A stretch of DNA of 64,000 nucleotides from Pedobacter africanus (GTDB lineage: Bacteria > Bacteroidota > Bacteroidia > Sphingobacteriales > Sphingobacteriaceae). Each line of letters opens with the position of its first letter. The stretch's first letter is position 1. The translations under genes and the position numbers were made by a program. The notes under the pieces were generated by a model. That model was not told where the DNA came from, ran no database searches, and saw nothing but the letters and a program-made list of their open reading frames with translations. Shown one piece after another: positions 55,912-64,000 of the stretch. The DNA is taken from positions 310,001-374,000 of the forward strand of contig NZ_FWXT01000003.1 in assembly GCF_900176535.1 (NCBI RefSeq), in the 5' to 3' direction.

Positions 55912-56865
55912 ATGGATAGGGAAATGAGCGAATATAAAAAGCCATTACTGGTTGTGTTGGGGCCTACCGCTTCAGGTAAAACCAAGTTGGCTGTCAATCT
56001 GGCAAATACTTTAAACGGGGAAATTGTGAGTGCCGATAGCAGGCAGGTGTTTGAGGGAATGGATATTGGCACAGGGAAAGATCTGGATGAATATGTTATT
56101 GCCGACAGGAAAGTTCCCTACCATTTAATCAATATCAGGCAGGCGGGTGACAGCTATAATGTAAATGAGTTTAAAGAGGATTTTTATAGCATTTTTACAA
56201 AAATAAGCGACAGAAATCTGCTTCCTGTACTTTGCGGAGGGAGCGGGATGTATATTCACAGTATTTTTCAGGATCATCAATATACCGCCATTCCGCCAAA
56301 TCATACACTCAGAGCATCTTTGTCTGATTTGGAACTGACAGTATTGCGCGAGCTTTTGTCAGGTTATTCTCATAAATTCCGCGCACATGCCGATCTCTCT
56401 TCCAGAAAAAGAGTAATCAGAGCCATAGAAGTTTCGGATTATTTATCCTCAAATACACTGGAAAAAAAAGAACGCCCGGCTTTCGATTCTTGTGTGGTTG
56501 GTCTGGCTCCGGAAATTGACCAGCGTCGTAAAAAGATCATCGACCGGCTTTCGGTCAGGTTAAAGAAAGGGTTAATTGAGGAAGTGGAAGAATTGATAGC
56601 TTCGGGGGTTTCAAAAGATAAACTGATATTCTACGGTCTTGAATATAAGTTTGTTGTAGCTTATCTTTCGGGCAAATTTAATTACAATGAGCTTCAGGAG
56701 AAATTAACTATTGCGATATGTCAGTTTGCGAAGCGCCAGATGACCTTTTTCAGAAAAATGGAAAAGGATGGGGTGAAGATTAACTGGATAGATTCTCCGG
56801 ATCAGGCCGAACAGTTTGCCTGGGCCATGGCCATATACAATGGCCATTTCAATAACCCTGTTTAA
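55912..56865 (+). CDS. miaA: tRNA dimethylallyltransferase (MiaA)
   Basis: The 317-residue enzyme has the Walker-like GPTASGKTKLA near residue 17, the substrate loop SADSRQVFEGMDIGTGKD near residue 39 and LPVLCGGSGMYI near residue 104. It transfers dimethylallyl to A37 of tRNAs reading UNN codons. The usual GTAKP loop reads GTGKD and the C-terminus has YGLEYKF in place of the common LGYKE, as in a divergent second MiaA of some Bacteroidota, so it may be a paralogue. An in-frame ATG at 55924 is an alternative start. It is the last gene of the operon. Confidence 0.87.
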   Translation: MDREMSEYKKPLLVVLGPTASGKTKLAVNLANTLNGEIVSADSRQVFEGMDIGTGKDLDEYVIADRKVPYHLINIRQAGDSYNVNEFKEDFYSIFTKISDRNLLPVLCGGSGMYIHSIFQDHQYTAIPPNHTLRASLSDLELTVLRELLSGYSHKFRAHADLSSRKRVIRAIEVSDYLSSNTLEKKERPAFDSCVVGLAPEIDQRRKKIIDRLSVRLKKGLIEEVEELIASGVSKDKLIFYGLEYKFVVAYLSGKFNYNELQEKLTIAICQFAKRQMTFFRKMEKDGVKINWIDSPDQAEQFAWAMAIYNGHFNNPV

Positions 56866-57056
56866 TTTTAAGGGTAAAAACAGCAAGCTTAACTTTATTG
56901 TTACAATTTGTTAATAAGAAAAACATAGACAGCGTTGGCATGCTGTTTGTGTAAAGGGGTGTAGTAAACAGTTTTGATTTATGAGGTACTGAAATTTATC
57001 CATAATAAAATAACTGTTTGTAACACACAAGTACAATTAATAAAATAGAAATTAAA

Positions 57057-57587
57057 ATGAAAAAAGTTACAAAAATTTTCGCGATTGCAGCAGGTCTTTT
57101 TATTTTGAGCGCAACAGCAACTCAGGCACAACAAAGAGAAAATGCTAAAGGTGTTCGTTTAGGTGTGGGTATCAGTGCCGGTGCGCCAACTGATGGTTCT
57201 CCATTTAAACTGGCTTACGGTGCAGACCTGGGCTTCCAGTTTGAGTTGTCAAGGGAACTGGCGCTTACGGCTACAGGTGGTTATACTTCATACAAAGCAA
57301 AAGACGGACAGGGAGATGATTATAACATGATCCCCGTAAAAGGTGGTGTTAAGGTATTTCCTCAAATTGGAGGTTTATATTTATCAGGTGAGGCCGGTTG
57401 TGGTTTCGGTACCAAGAAAGATGTTAAAGAAGCTTTCATTTATTCAGGTGGTATAGGTTACCAGACTGCTGGTGGTTTTGACATCGGTGCAAGATACGAA
57501 GGTGTTACTCAGCAAAAAGAGTCGATTTCTTACAGACCACAAAACGGTCAGTTTGCATTGCGTTTAGCTTACAGCTTCAAACTGTAA
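57057..57587 (+). CDS. Outer-membrane beta-barrel protein
   Basis: The 176-residue product has a signal peptide (cleavage after TQAQ, about residue 23). The mature protein alternates short beta strands with Gly-rich turns, such as GVRLGVGISAG and YGADLGFQFEL, and ends in LRLAYSFKL with an aromatic-rich last strand, as expected for a small outer-membrane barrel. It is a paralogue of the protein at 57729, sharing the order ALRLGxGxxAG, MIPVKxG and ALRxAYxFKL. A terminator follows. Ligand unknown. Confidence 0.75.
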   Translation: MKKVTKIFAIAAGLFILSATATQAQQRENAKGVRLGVGISAGAPTDGSPFKLAYGADLGFQFELSRELALTATGGYTSYKAKDGQGDDYNMIPVKGGVKVFPQIGGLYLSGEAGCGFGTKKDVKEAFIYSGGIGYQTAGGFDIGARYEGVTQQKESISYRPQNGQFALRLAYSFKL

Positions 57588-57605
57588 TCAAAAAAATACC
57601 AATTT

Positions 57606-57637
57606 AAAAAAGCTCCTGAGCAATCGGGGGCTTTTTT
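57606..57637 (+). terminator. Rho-independent terminator
   Basis: AAAAAAGCTCC pairs with GGGGCTTTTTT through one G-U wobble around a short loop, followed by a T-run. It lies 18 bases after the first barrel gene. It should end that transcript before the second barrel gene. Confidence 0.75.
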
Positions 57638-57728
57638 TGTTCAGCGGCCAGGTAATGGCATGCTGTTTGTAATTACGATGCTATGGTGGCAAAAAATCCA
57701 TCTTAACCCTAAAGTAAACATTATTAAT

Positions 57729-58232
57729 ATGAAAAGAACTATTCGATTTATGGCCATTACAGCAGCTGTTGTGGCGGTATTTTCTTTTACAAATGCAAAT
57801 GCTCAATCTGCAGATTCCAAAGCGCTTCGTTTAGGTATTGGTCTTAATGCAGGTATTCCTACTACTGAAGGTGCCAGTTTTGTAATTGGTGGCGATCTAC
57901 GTCTGCAAAAAGACTTCAGCTCTAATATTTCTGGCTTGCTGTCTGCCGGTTATAACCACTGGACACTTAAAGATGATGCCGGAAGCTTCGGTATGATCCC
58001 TGTAAAAGCTGGTGCGAAGATCTTTTTTGCTGAAAGCGCTTACTTTTCCGGTGAGCTTGGAGCAGGATTTTCAACGGAGAGCGGAGGTAAAACCTCGTTC
58101 TTATGGGCACCTGGGATAGGTTACGGTTTTGATAACGGCCTTGATCTGGGATTGCGTTATGAAGGAGCCGAAGTAAGTGGCGGTTCTTTGGGGCAGGTTG
58201 CCCTTCGTGTAGCCTACGGATTTAAACTTTAA
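57729..58232 (+). CDS. Outer-membrane beta-barrel protein, tandem paralogue
   Basis: The 167-residue product is started at ATG 57729, which gives a signal peptide ending in ANAQS near residue 26; a longer frame to 57660 is less likely. It shares with its upstream neighbour the segments LRLGIGLNAGIPT, SAGYNHW, MIPVKAGAKIF and a final VALRVAYGFKL. Strands alternate with Gly-rich turns as in an outer-membrane barrel. The pair probably arose by tandem duplication and each has its own terminator. Confidence 0.75.
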   Translation: MKRTIRFMAITAAVVAVFSFTNANAQSADSKALRLGIGLNAGIPTTEGASFVIGGDLRLQKDFSSNISGLLSAGYNHWTLKDDAGSFGMIPVKAGAKIFFAESAYFSGELGAGFSTESGGKTSFLWAPGIGYGFDNGLDLGLRYEGAEVSGGSLGQVALRVAYGFKL

Positions 58233-58254
58233 TCCGGTTTTTCAATAATTTTTT

Positions 58255-58285
58255 AAAAGCTCCTGATTTTTTCGGGAGCTTTTTT
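58255..58285 (+). terminator. Rho-independent terminator
   Basis: AAAAGCTCC at 58255-58263 pairs perfectly with GGAGCTTTT from 58275, followed by more T. It ends the transcript of the second barrel gene. Confidence 0.85.
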
Positions 58286-58331
58286 ATTTATTTAAAATTA
58301 AAATGCTATTTTAACCACAAAAAACAAAACA

Positions 58332-58865
58332 ATGAGGAAATACCTGGCAGTAATGCTAATCACAGGGATAGTTTCCTGCACAAATACAGAGAAAAAAGTA
58401 GCAGGGAATTCGGATACAACAGCAAAAGTGGAAGCTGCCGTACAAAACAACGTAGAATTGAAAGATGCTAAAGTGCAGGCCATTTATGATGGTTATATTG
58501 CATTAAAAAACACACTGGTAAATACCAATTTCGATGAAGCAAAAAAAACTGCAGCAGCACTCGGACCTGTTTTGGCCGCTTACAAAGGATGTGAAAATAC
58601 CGCTTTGATTGCCGATAGAATTGCTTCTGCAAAAGATGTAGCTGCACAGCGTAAAGAGTTTACTGCTTTGAGTACTGATGTGATTGCTTTGTTTAAACAT
58701 GCCGACTTGAAAAAAGGATCTATTTACGTACAGCATTGTCCAATGGCCAATAATGGGGATGGAGGCGATTGGCTGGCTGCAGAAAACAAAATCCAGAACC
58801 CATACTATGGAGATGAAATGATGGAATGCGGTCGTGTTCTGGAAGAAATTAAACCTGCTATGTAG
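58332..58865 (+). CDS. DUF3347 lipoprotein
   Basis: The 177-residue product has a lipoprotein signal with lipobox GIVSC near residue 16. The mature part is helical and ends with the family's conserved YVQHCPMANNGDGGDWL near residue 140 and NPYYGDEMMECG near 160. Cys, His and Met residues in these segments could bind a metal, and DUF3347 proteins are often beside copper-efflux genes. No such neighbours are present here, so the link is from family knowledge. It stands alone between the barrel and citrate synthase genes. Confidence 0.82.
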   Translation: MRKYLAVMLITGIVSCTNTEKKVAGNSDTTAKVEAAVQNNVELKDAKVQAIYDGYIALKNTLVNTNFDEAKKTAAALGPVLAAYKGCENTALIADRIASAKDVAAQRKEFTALSTDVIALFKHADLKKGSIYVQHCPMANNGDGGDWLAAENKIQNPYYGDEMMECGRVLEEIKPAM

Positions 58866-58982
58866 GTTTTCTTACTTGTTTTTGACGCTCATTTAATAAT
58901 AATTTAACAGCTTTGTTATAGTTAGCTAAAGGCTAATCCGAATAGATTAGTTAAGTTTGTTTTTATAAATTTAAGAATATAT

Positions 58983-60269
58983 ATGTCAGATATTGCAGAA
59001 ATTAAGATTGATGGAAAGGTGTATGAATTTCCCGTTATCACTGGTACCGAAGGGGAGAAAGCTATAGATATTTCTAAACTCAGGGATTTAACGGGACACA
59101 TTACTTTAGACTTTGGGTACAAGAATACGGGATCTACAAAAAGCGCGATTACTTTTTTGGACGGTGAACTTGGGATTTTGAAATACCGTGGCTATCCTAT
59201 TGAAGAACTGGCTGAGAAATCAAACTTTTTAGAGGTTGCATATCTGCTGATATATGGTGAGTTGCCTACACAAGAGCAGCTGACAAATTTTCAAGCGCAA
59301 ATCAGCAGGCATACACTTATCCATGAGGACATGAAGAAATTCCTGGATGGATATCCGTCCAAGTCTCACCCTATGGCCCAGCTTGCATCACTGGTTTGTT
59401 CCTTATCTACATTTTATCCGGAATCTTTAAAAGCCAATTCATCGCCTGAAACAATGGACCTGACGATGATCAAGCTGCTCGCAAAGTTCCCCACAATCGT
59501 TTCTTTCATTTATAAAAAATCCTTAGGTCACCCGCTGATCTATCCAAAAAATAAATACGACTATGTAAGCAACTTCCTGTATATGATTTTTGGTCAGCGT
59601 ACAGAAGAGGTAGAAATTGATCCTGTAGTGGTAAGCGCTATGAATACTCTGCTGATTTTGCATGCTGATCACGAACAAAACTGCTCAGCATCAACAGTTA
59701 GAATGGTAGGCTCCTCCGACTGTAACCTTTATGCTTCTGTTTCAGCTGGTATTGATGCTTTATGGGGGCCGCTTCATGGTGGTGCCAATCAGGCGGTAAT
59801 TGAAATGCTGGAGTTGATTAAAGAGGATGGAGGGGATACCGAAAAATGGATCAATAAAGCCAAAGATAAAAATGATCCTTTCCGTATGATGGGCTTTGGA
59901 CATAGGGTATATAAAAACTTTGACCCACGTGCCAAAATCATTAAAAAAGCCTGTGATGATGTACTTGAGAAACTAGGTATCAACGATCCGGTACTGGAAA
60001 TTGCCAAGAAACTGGAAGAAGCCGCATTGAGCGATCCTTATTTTGTTGAGCGTAAACTTTATCCTAACGTGGATTTCTATTCAGGGATCATATACAGGGC
60101 GCTAGGATTTCCTACGGATATGTTTACGGTATTGTTTGCCCTTGGTCGTTTACCGGGATGGATTGCGCAGTGGAAAGAAATGCATGAAAACAAAGAGCCT
60201 ATCGGTCGTCCACGTCAGATTTATGTTGGATATACCGACAGGACCTTCACTAAAATTGAAGACAGATAA
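58983..60269 (+). CDS. gltA: Citrate synthase
   Basis: The 428-residue enzyme carries catalytic histidines in LILHADHEQNCSAST near residue 223 and MMGFGHRVYKNFDPR near residue 303, and the catalytic aspartate in PNVDFYSGIIYRALG near residue 361. The length and N-terminal beta domain match the type II, E. coli-like enzyme, which condenses acetyl-CoA with oxaloacetate in the TCA cycle. It is monocistronic, with a strong bidirectional terminator just after. Confidence 0.97.
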   Translation: MSDIAEIKIDGKVYEFPVITGTEGEKAIDISKLRDLTGHITLDFGYKNTGSTKSAITFLDGELGILKYRGYPIEELAEKSNFLEVAYLLIYGELPTQEQLTNFQAQISRHTLIHEDMKKFLDGYPSKSHPMAQLASLVCSLSTFYPESLKANSSPETMDLTMIKLLAKFPTIVSFIYKKSLGHPLIYPKNKYDYVSNFLYMIFGQRTEEVEIDPVVVSAMNTLLILHADHEQNCSASTVRMVGSSDCNLYASVSAGIDALWGPLHGGANQAVIEMLELIKEDGGDTEKWINKAKDKNDPFRMMGFGHRVYKNFDPRAKIIKKACDDVLEKLGINDPVLEIAKKLEEAALSDPYFVERKLYPNVDFYSGIIYRALGFPTDMFTVLFALGRLPGWIAQWKEMHENKEPIGRPRQIYVGYTDRTFTKIEDR

Positions 60270-60286
60270 TATCTGGTTATTTAATT

Positions 60287-60331
60287 CAATAAAAAGGCCG
60301 GTTAGTATTTTACTAACCGGCCTTTTTATTG
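60287..60331. terminator. Bidirectional rho-independent terminator
   Basis: A perfect 21-base inverted repeat (60287-60307 and 60311-60331) with a three-base loop contains GGCCGGTTAGTA paired with its complement, flanked by A and T runs. It separates the convergent citrate synthase and nucleoside transporter genes and can stop transcription from either side. Confidence 0.95.
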
Positions 60332-60338
60332 ATAGTAA

Positions 60339-61728
60339 TCAATGTCCCATGGCTTTGATGGCAGTTTCCTCAGCCTTATTGTGTTTGTGCTTAAACATAA
60401 CAGCAAATACAATGGTAATGATGAGTGCATAGCAGGTAAATGAGAGCCAGATGCTGTGCCAGTCCTTAATGTCCAATACACGGCTCAGGCTGCCATTTTC
60501 CAATATACTGATGCCTTTGTTTTTCAGAAAGCTTAGCAGATGCTCATTTTTAGCATCCGTTTGCGCGTAAGTTGCAAGAGATTGGACATCGCTATACGAT
60601 CTGGTAAAGTACTTATCTATCATCCAGCCGGAAACCAGGCTGCCAAATACGGCACCAAAACCGTTGGTCATCATCATAAACATGCCCTGTGCAGAAGATC
60701 TTGTTTTGGGGGTAGTGGAGGTTTCTACAAATAGAGAGCCTGAAATGTTAAAGAAATCGAAGGCCATGCCATATACAATACAAGACATGACGATCATCCA
60801 CAGATTGCCGGTAGGATCGCCATAGGCAAAGAACCCAAAACGCAATACCCAGGCAAACATGGCAATTACGATCACCTTTTTAATTCCGAACTGCTTCAGG
60901 AAAAAGGGAATGGCCAGGATGAAAAGGGTTTCGGAGACCTGTGATATGGACATAATGATGGTAGAATACCGGATCACAAAAGAATCGGCATATACCGGAA
61001 ACAATTTGAACTCGTCCAAAAACACGTCTCCATAGGCGTTAGTAAGCTGTAGGGCACCGCCTAAAAACATAGAAAAGATAAAAAACAAAGCCATTTTATA
61101 ATTGGCAAAGAGTTTAAAAGCTTCCAGTCCGAATGCCTGGGCAAATGTTTTTTTCTCAGCTATAAGGCCCCTCAGGGCGGCAATTAGGAAGCGTAAAGGC
61201 ATACAAGCCCAGTGCCAGTGCAGCGATACCGGCAATGTAAAACTGGTACGCGGTAGCTTTATTGCCGGTAAGATTGGTCGTCCACATGGCCACAATAAAG
61301 CCTATTGTTCCCCAAACCCTTATCGGTGGGAAGTTTTTGATAATGTCTAGCTGGGTTAATTTCAGTGTAGTGTAGGAAATGGAGTTGCTCAGCGAAATGG
61401 TGGGCATATAAAAACACATGGCCAGCAGCATTACCCAGAAAAACGAATCCGGACTATTTACCTGAGGCAGATAAAACAAAACAGCAGCATACATTATGTG
61501 GAGGATTCCGTACAATACTTCGGCATTTACCCATTTATCTGCAATAATCCCTGTTAAAGTTGGCATGACCAGCGAGGCAAAGCCCATGGTTGCGAAGATG
61601 GCCCCGAACTGCGTTCCGTCCCATTGTTTTGTCCCAAACCAGTAATTTGCAATAGTAATGAGCCAGGCACCCCAAACAAAGAATTGCATGAAACTCATCA
61701 GGGTTAAGCGAAACTTAACGTTCATCAT
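60339..61728 (-). pseudogene. Nucleoside:H+ symporter (NupG-like MFS), interrupted by a frameshift
   Basis: Two overlapping frames together give one MFS transporter. The first (start at 61728) encodes MMNVKFRLTLMSFMQFFVWG to about residue 185, with LPNCRPEG, then stops. The second frame, read from about 61170 down to 60339, continues LIAEKKTFAQAFGLEAFKLF and the remaining helices. Removing one base from a run of four G on the minus strand (CCCC at 61168-61171 on the plus strand) joins them into an uninterrupted protein of about 460 residues. The family imports nucleosides with protons. Whether the shift is real or a homopolymer sequencing error cannot be told here. Confidence 0.8.
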
Positions 61729-61742
61729 AAGAATGGTTTAGT

Positions 61743-62354
61743 TTATTTTGAATTTCTTTTGTTTAGCTCATCCCGGATACGTGCGGCTTTTTCATAGGCT
61801 TCTTCTGCAATGGCTTCCTGAAGCTTTTGATTGAGTTCTTCGATAGATAATGATTTATAGTTTGAAGAAGGTATGGAAGAGATGTCTTCAGTCCCCTGTT
61901 CTTTGGATAGACTGTCCATGTTTTCGAGGAACAGAAAGTCGTTCCCTTCTATTACAATACCTGCTGAAGAAAGGATAAATTCGTAGGTATAAATGGCAGC
62001 GTTAAACCTTACTGCCAAGGCAATGGCATCAGAAGTGCGCGCATCAATTTCTTGTGTGGTTGTGCCATCGGTACAGATCAGTTTCGCATAAAAAACACCC
62101 TCTACCAAGTTATAGATCAGGATTTCTCTGATTTCGATGTTGTAGATCTGCGCAAAGGTTTTGAACAGGTCGTGCGTCAATGGCCTGCTTGGGGTCATCT
62201 TTTCTATTTCTATGGCAATGGCCTGTGCCTCAAACGCACCAATAATAATCGGCAAACGCCTTCTGCCATTTACCTCTCCAAGCACGAGGGCGTAGGCACC
62301 CGATTGCGTCTGGCTGTAAGATAAACCAACAATGTCTAGTTTTACTTTTTTCAT
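61743..62354 (-). CDS. Bifunctional nuclease (BFN) domain protein with UvrB/C-type motif
   Basis: The 203-residue protein begins with the BFN domain: GEVNGRRRLPIIIGAFEAQAIAIEIE near residue 25 and ARTSDAIALAVRFNAAIYT near residue 105. The C-terminus (about 170-200) has an amphipathic ELNQKLQEAIAEEAYEKAARIRDEL helix, the UVR motif of UvrB/UvrC. The domain was named for RNase and DNase activity of plant relatives; the bacterial role is unclear. It is followed 14 bases later by the transporter gene. Confidence 0.85.
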   Translation of the reverse strand: MKKVKLDIVGLSYSQTQSGAYALVLGEVNGRRRLPIIIGAFEAQAIAIEIEKMTPSRPLTHDLFKTFAQIYNIEIREILIYNLVEGVFYAKLICTDGTTTQEIDARTSDAIALAVRFNAAIYTYEFILSSAGIVIEGNDFLFLENMDSLSKEQGTEDISSIPSSNYKSLSIEELNQKLQEAIAEEAYEKAARIRDELNKRNSK

Positions 62355-62365
62355 TTTATTGAAAT

Positions 62366-62418
62366 GTCATTTCGAACCTGTTAAATGCATATCTGTACTT
62401 CAACAGGTTCAGTATGAC
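62366..62418. repeat. Interrupted palindrome, possible REP-like element
   Basis: GTCAT-ttc-GAACCTGTT (62366-62382) is mirrored by AACAGGTTC-agt-ATGAC (62402-62418) around a 19-base loop. It lies in the short gap between the bifunctional nuclease and EtfA genes. No T-run follows on either strand, so it is more like a repetitive extragenic palindrome than a terminator. Copy number cannot be tested from one window. Confidence 0.55.
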
Positions 62419-62424
62419 AGTGAT

Positions 62425-63396
62425 CTAACCTTTATGTGCTTTTAATGCTTCTATTAATTTTGGTACTACTTCAAATGCATCCCCAACAATTCCATAATCA
62501 GCAACTTTGAAGAAAGGAGCTTCAGGGTCTTTATTGATCACCACGATCACTTTAGATGAACTTACTCCGGCAAGATGCTGGATGGCACCTGAAATGCCGA
62601 TAGCAATATAAAGGTTCGGACTGATGGCAATCCCTGTCTGGCCAACGTGCTCTGAATGCGGCCTCCAATCGGCATCAGAAACCGGCTTGGAACAGGCTGT
62701 TGCTGCACCCAGCAGCGCCGCCAGTTCTTCGATCATTCCCCAGTTTTCTGGCCCTTTCAAACCTCTTCCTGCCGAAACTACCAGTTCTGCGTCCGGTAAG
62801 GATATTTTATTGGTGGCCCTTACAATTTCTTTTACAATAGCTGCGAGATCCGTCGATTTAATTTCAGGACTAAAAGTTTCAATAGCTGCATCAGCAGCAT
62901 TTTCCTTAACCCCAAAGGCATTCGGGTTAAGTGCAATTACTTTAACAGCTGAAGTTAACTCGGTAAGGGCAAATGCTTTTCCGGAGAAAGCAGTTTTCTT
63001 TACCTGGAATTTTCCTCCATCCAGTTGTGGTAGTTCAACTGCGCCATCCACCAGCCCTGCTTTAAGTTTTACTGCAATACGCGGTGCTAAACCTTTACCG
63101 GAGAAGGAATTGGATAGTACCACTACATCAGCATTTTCTTTTTTTGCGGCTTCTGCAATTACAGCAGCATAAGCTTGGTTTACAAAGTTTTTCAGCTGGT
63201 CATTCGAGACATTTAATACTTTAGCAGCACCATATTTTCCTAATTCCTTTAATTCAGCATCGGCAACATTCCCGATAGAAACAGCTGTTAAATTACTATT
63301 TTGTTTGTCTGCAATGGCTTTTGCATAAGAAACTGCTTCAAATACAGATTTCTTAAACTTACCATCTACTTGCTCTACATATACTAAAACTGACAT
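62425..63396 (-). CDS. etfA: Electron transfer flavoprotein subunit alpha
   Basis: The 323-residue protein has the C-terminal FAD-binding signature: VVSAGRGLKGPENWGMIEELA near residue 206, DADWRPHSEHVGQTG near residue 242 and ISGAIQHLAGV near residue 268. The N-terminal half is the alpha/beta domain seen in all ETF subunits. ETF passes electrons from acyl-CoA and other dehydrogenases to the respiratory chain. It is 45 bases downstream of the beta subunit gene, so the pair is an operon. Confidence 0.95.
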   Translation of the reverse strand: MSVLVYVEQVDGKFKKSVFEAVSYAKAIADKQNSNLTAVSIGNVADAELKELGKYGAAKVLNVSNDQLKNFVNQAYAAVIAEAAKKENADVVVLSNSFSGKGLAPRIAVKLKAGLVDGAVELPQLDGGKFQVKKTAFSGKAFALTELTSAVKVIALNPNAFGVKENAADAAIETFSPEIKSTDLAAIVKEIVRATNKISLPDAELVVSAGRGLKGPENWGMIEELAALLGAATACSKPVSDADWRPHSEHVGQTGIAISPNLYIAIGISGAIQHLAGVSSSKVIVVINKDPEAPFFKVADYGIVGDAFEVVPKLIEALKAHKG

Positions 63397-63441
63397 AAGC
63401 TCTTTATTAAATGATTTTTTTAAAATTTGAAACAGAATAGA

Positions 63442-64000
63442 TTAAATTACTTTCGCTTCCTGATGCAGCAGGTCTATCAATCTGGCAGTTTCTTCTGCCG
63501 GAACCAGTTTAACTGTACCGCGGGGAGGCGGGGTTTCAAATTGCTGTATTTTACTGAGTTGTTCTACTTCTTTGGCTTCAACCACCAGCAGCGGTTTGGT
63601 ACGGGCCGACATGATCCCTCTCATATTTGGTATCTTGGGCTCTGCAGTGCCTTCTGCGCAGCTGGCAATAAATTTCCCGCTTACGGTGATGACTTCCTTA
63701 CCACCTTCAATTTCGCGTTCTATGGTAGCAGTGCTACCATCATAGTCTAGTTTTTTAATGATAGAGATAGAAGGGATGTCCAGAAATTCTCCTACCATTG
63801 CTGCTACCTGTGAGCCATTGTAATCAATAGATTCACGGCCGCATAATATCATGTCAAATTCATTGCTCTTTGCATATTCAGCGATCTGGTAAGCTGTAAA
63901 ATAAGCATCTCTTGGCGCTGCATTGATCCTTACGGCATCATCTGCACCTATAGCGAGTGCTTTTCTTATGGTTGGTTCAGTAGTGTTTTCGCCAACATTA
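63442..64000 (-). CDS. etfB: Electron transfer flavoprotein subunit beta, partial
   Basis: The frame is open to the window edge, and about 185 C-terminal residues of a protein usually near 250 are visible. Upstream of an internal ATG at 63852 the frame continues with GENTTEPTIRKALAIGADDAV, then FDMILCGRESIDYNGSQV, a conserved ETF-beta motif for AMP binding. AKEVEQLSK and the C-terminal EETARLIDLLHQEAKVI match the family. It pairs with EtfA just downstream. Confidence 0.92.
   Translation of the reverse strand, partial: NVGENTTEPTIRKALAIGADDAVRINAAPRDAYFTAYQIAEYAKSNEFDMILCGRESIDYNGSQVAAMVGEFLDIPSISIIKKLDYDGSTATIEREIEGGKEVITVSGKFIASCAEGTAEPKIPNMRGIMSARTKPLLVVEAKEVEQLSKIQQFETPPPRGTVKLVPAEETARLIDLLHQEAKVI

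Noticed and set aside
58866..58982. TAAGTTTG at 58952 as the -7 box of the citrate synthase promoter
   Set aside because: No TTG-type -33 box lies at the expected distance; the nearest TTTG is about 36 bases upstream.
1..64000. tRNA, rRNA, CRISPR arrays and insertion sequences
   Set aside because: I saw no cloverleaf, rRNA core sequence, regular spaced repeats or transposase-like frame on either strand.

Overview
The window looks like chromosomal DNA of a Bacteroidota bacterium, most likely a Pedobacter-like member of the Sphingobacteriaceae. The clues are an S46 dipeptidyl-peptidase, several lipoproteins with Bacteroidota-style lipoboxes, weak or absent Shine-Dalgarno sequences, moderate-to-low GC and the mix of housekeeping genes. 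The genus is an inference; no rRNA or tRNA gene was found in the window.

Region A (1-24774) is a large cell-surface polysaccharide/glycolipid locus. It holds the end of a Wzx-type flippase, glycosyltransferases of families 8, 4, 2 and 39, a parallel beta-helix lipoprotein, and two GMC oxidoreductases, each paired with a small twin-arginine subunit. A six-gene minus-strand operon (13076 to 7126) encodes a HAD phosphatase, a UbiA-type transferase, a GMC oxidoreductase, a Tat-type small subunit, an MBOAT acyltransferase and an SGNH-like protein. A second minus-strand group (22609 to 14770) encodes a 3,4-ketoisomerase, a DegT aminotransferase, an acyltransferase, an ABC exporter, a GT4 enzyme, an alpha/alpha-toroid protein resembling terpene cyclases, a second UbiA enzyme and a tiny lipoprotein.

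Region B (24779-41488, all minus strand) is a compact biosynthetic cluster. It has an A-PCP-KS-AT-ACP-aminotransferase hybrid megasynthase, a C-A(NMT)-PCP-C-A-PCP-TE peptide synthetase, a 4'-phosphopantetheinyl transferase and, at the head, a LytTR response regulator whose phospho-acceptor aspartate is replaced by glycine. Colinear logic predicts a small peptide starting from a threonine-like residue, extended with one malonate, transaminated, then joined to an N-methylated residue and a proline-like residue.

Region C (41671-45046, plus strand) diverges from the LytTR gene. It holds a 36-codon ORF, a phage-tail-fibre-like protein and a 700-residue protein with a NodB-like N-terminal part and a LamG-like C-terminal part, without other phage genes.

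Region D (45055-64000) is mostly housekeeping: lipoproteins, an S46 peptidase, free methionine sulfoxide reductase, 3-methyladenine glycosylase, and a tight operon of bestrophin, histone-deacetylase-like enzyme, topoisomerase III, MBL hydrolase, DUF1801 protein, a phage-like Hef/Mom-type protein and MiaA. Two tandem outer-membrane barrel proteins, a DUF3347 lipoprotein, citrate synthase, a frameshifted nucleoside transporter, a bifunctional nuclease and EtfA/EtfB follow.
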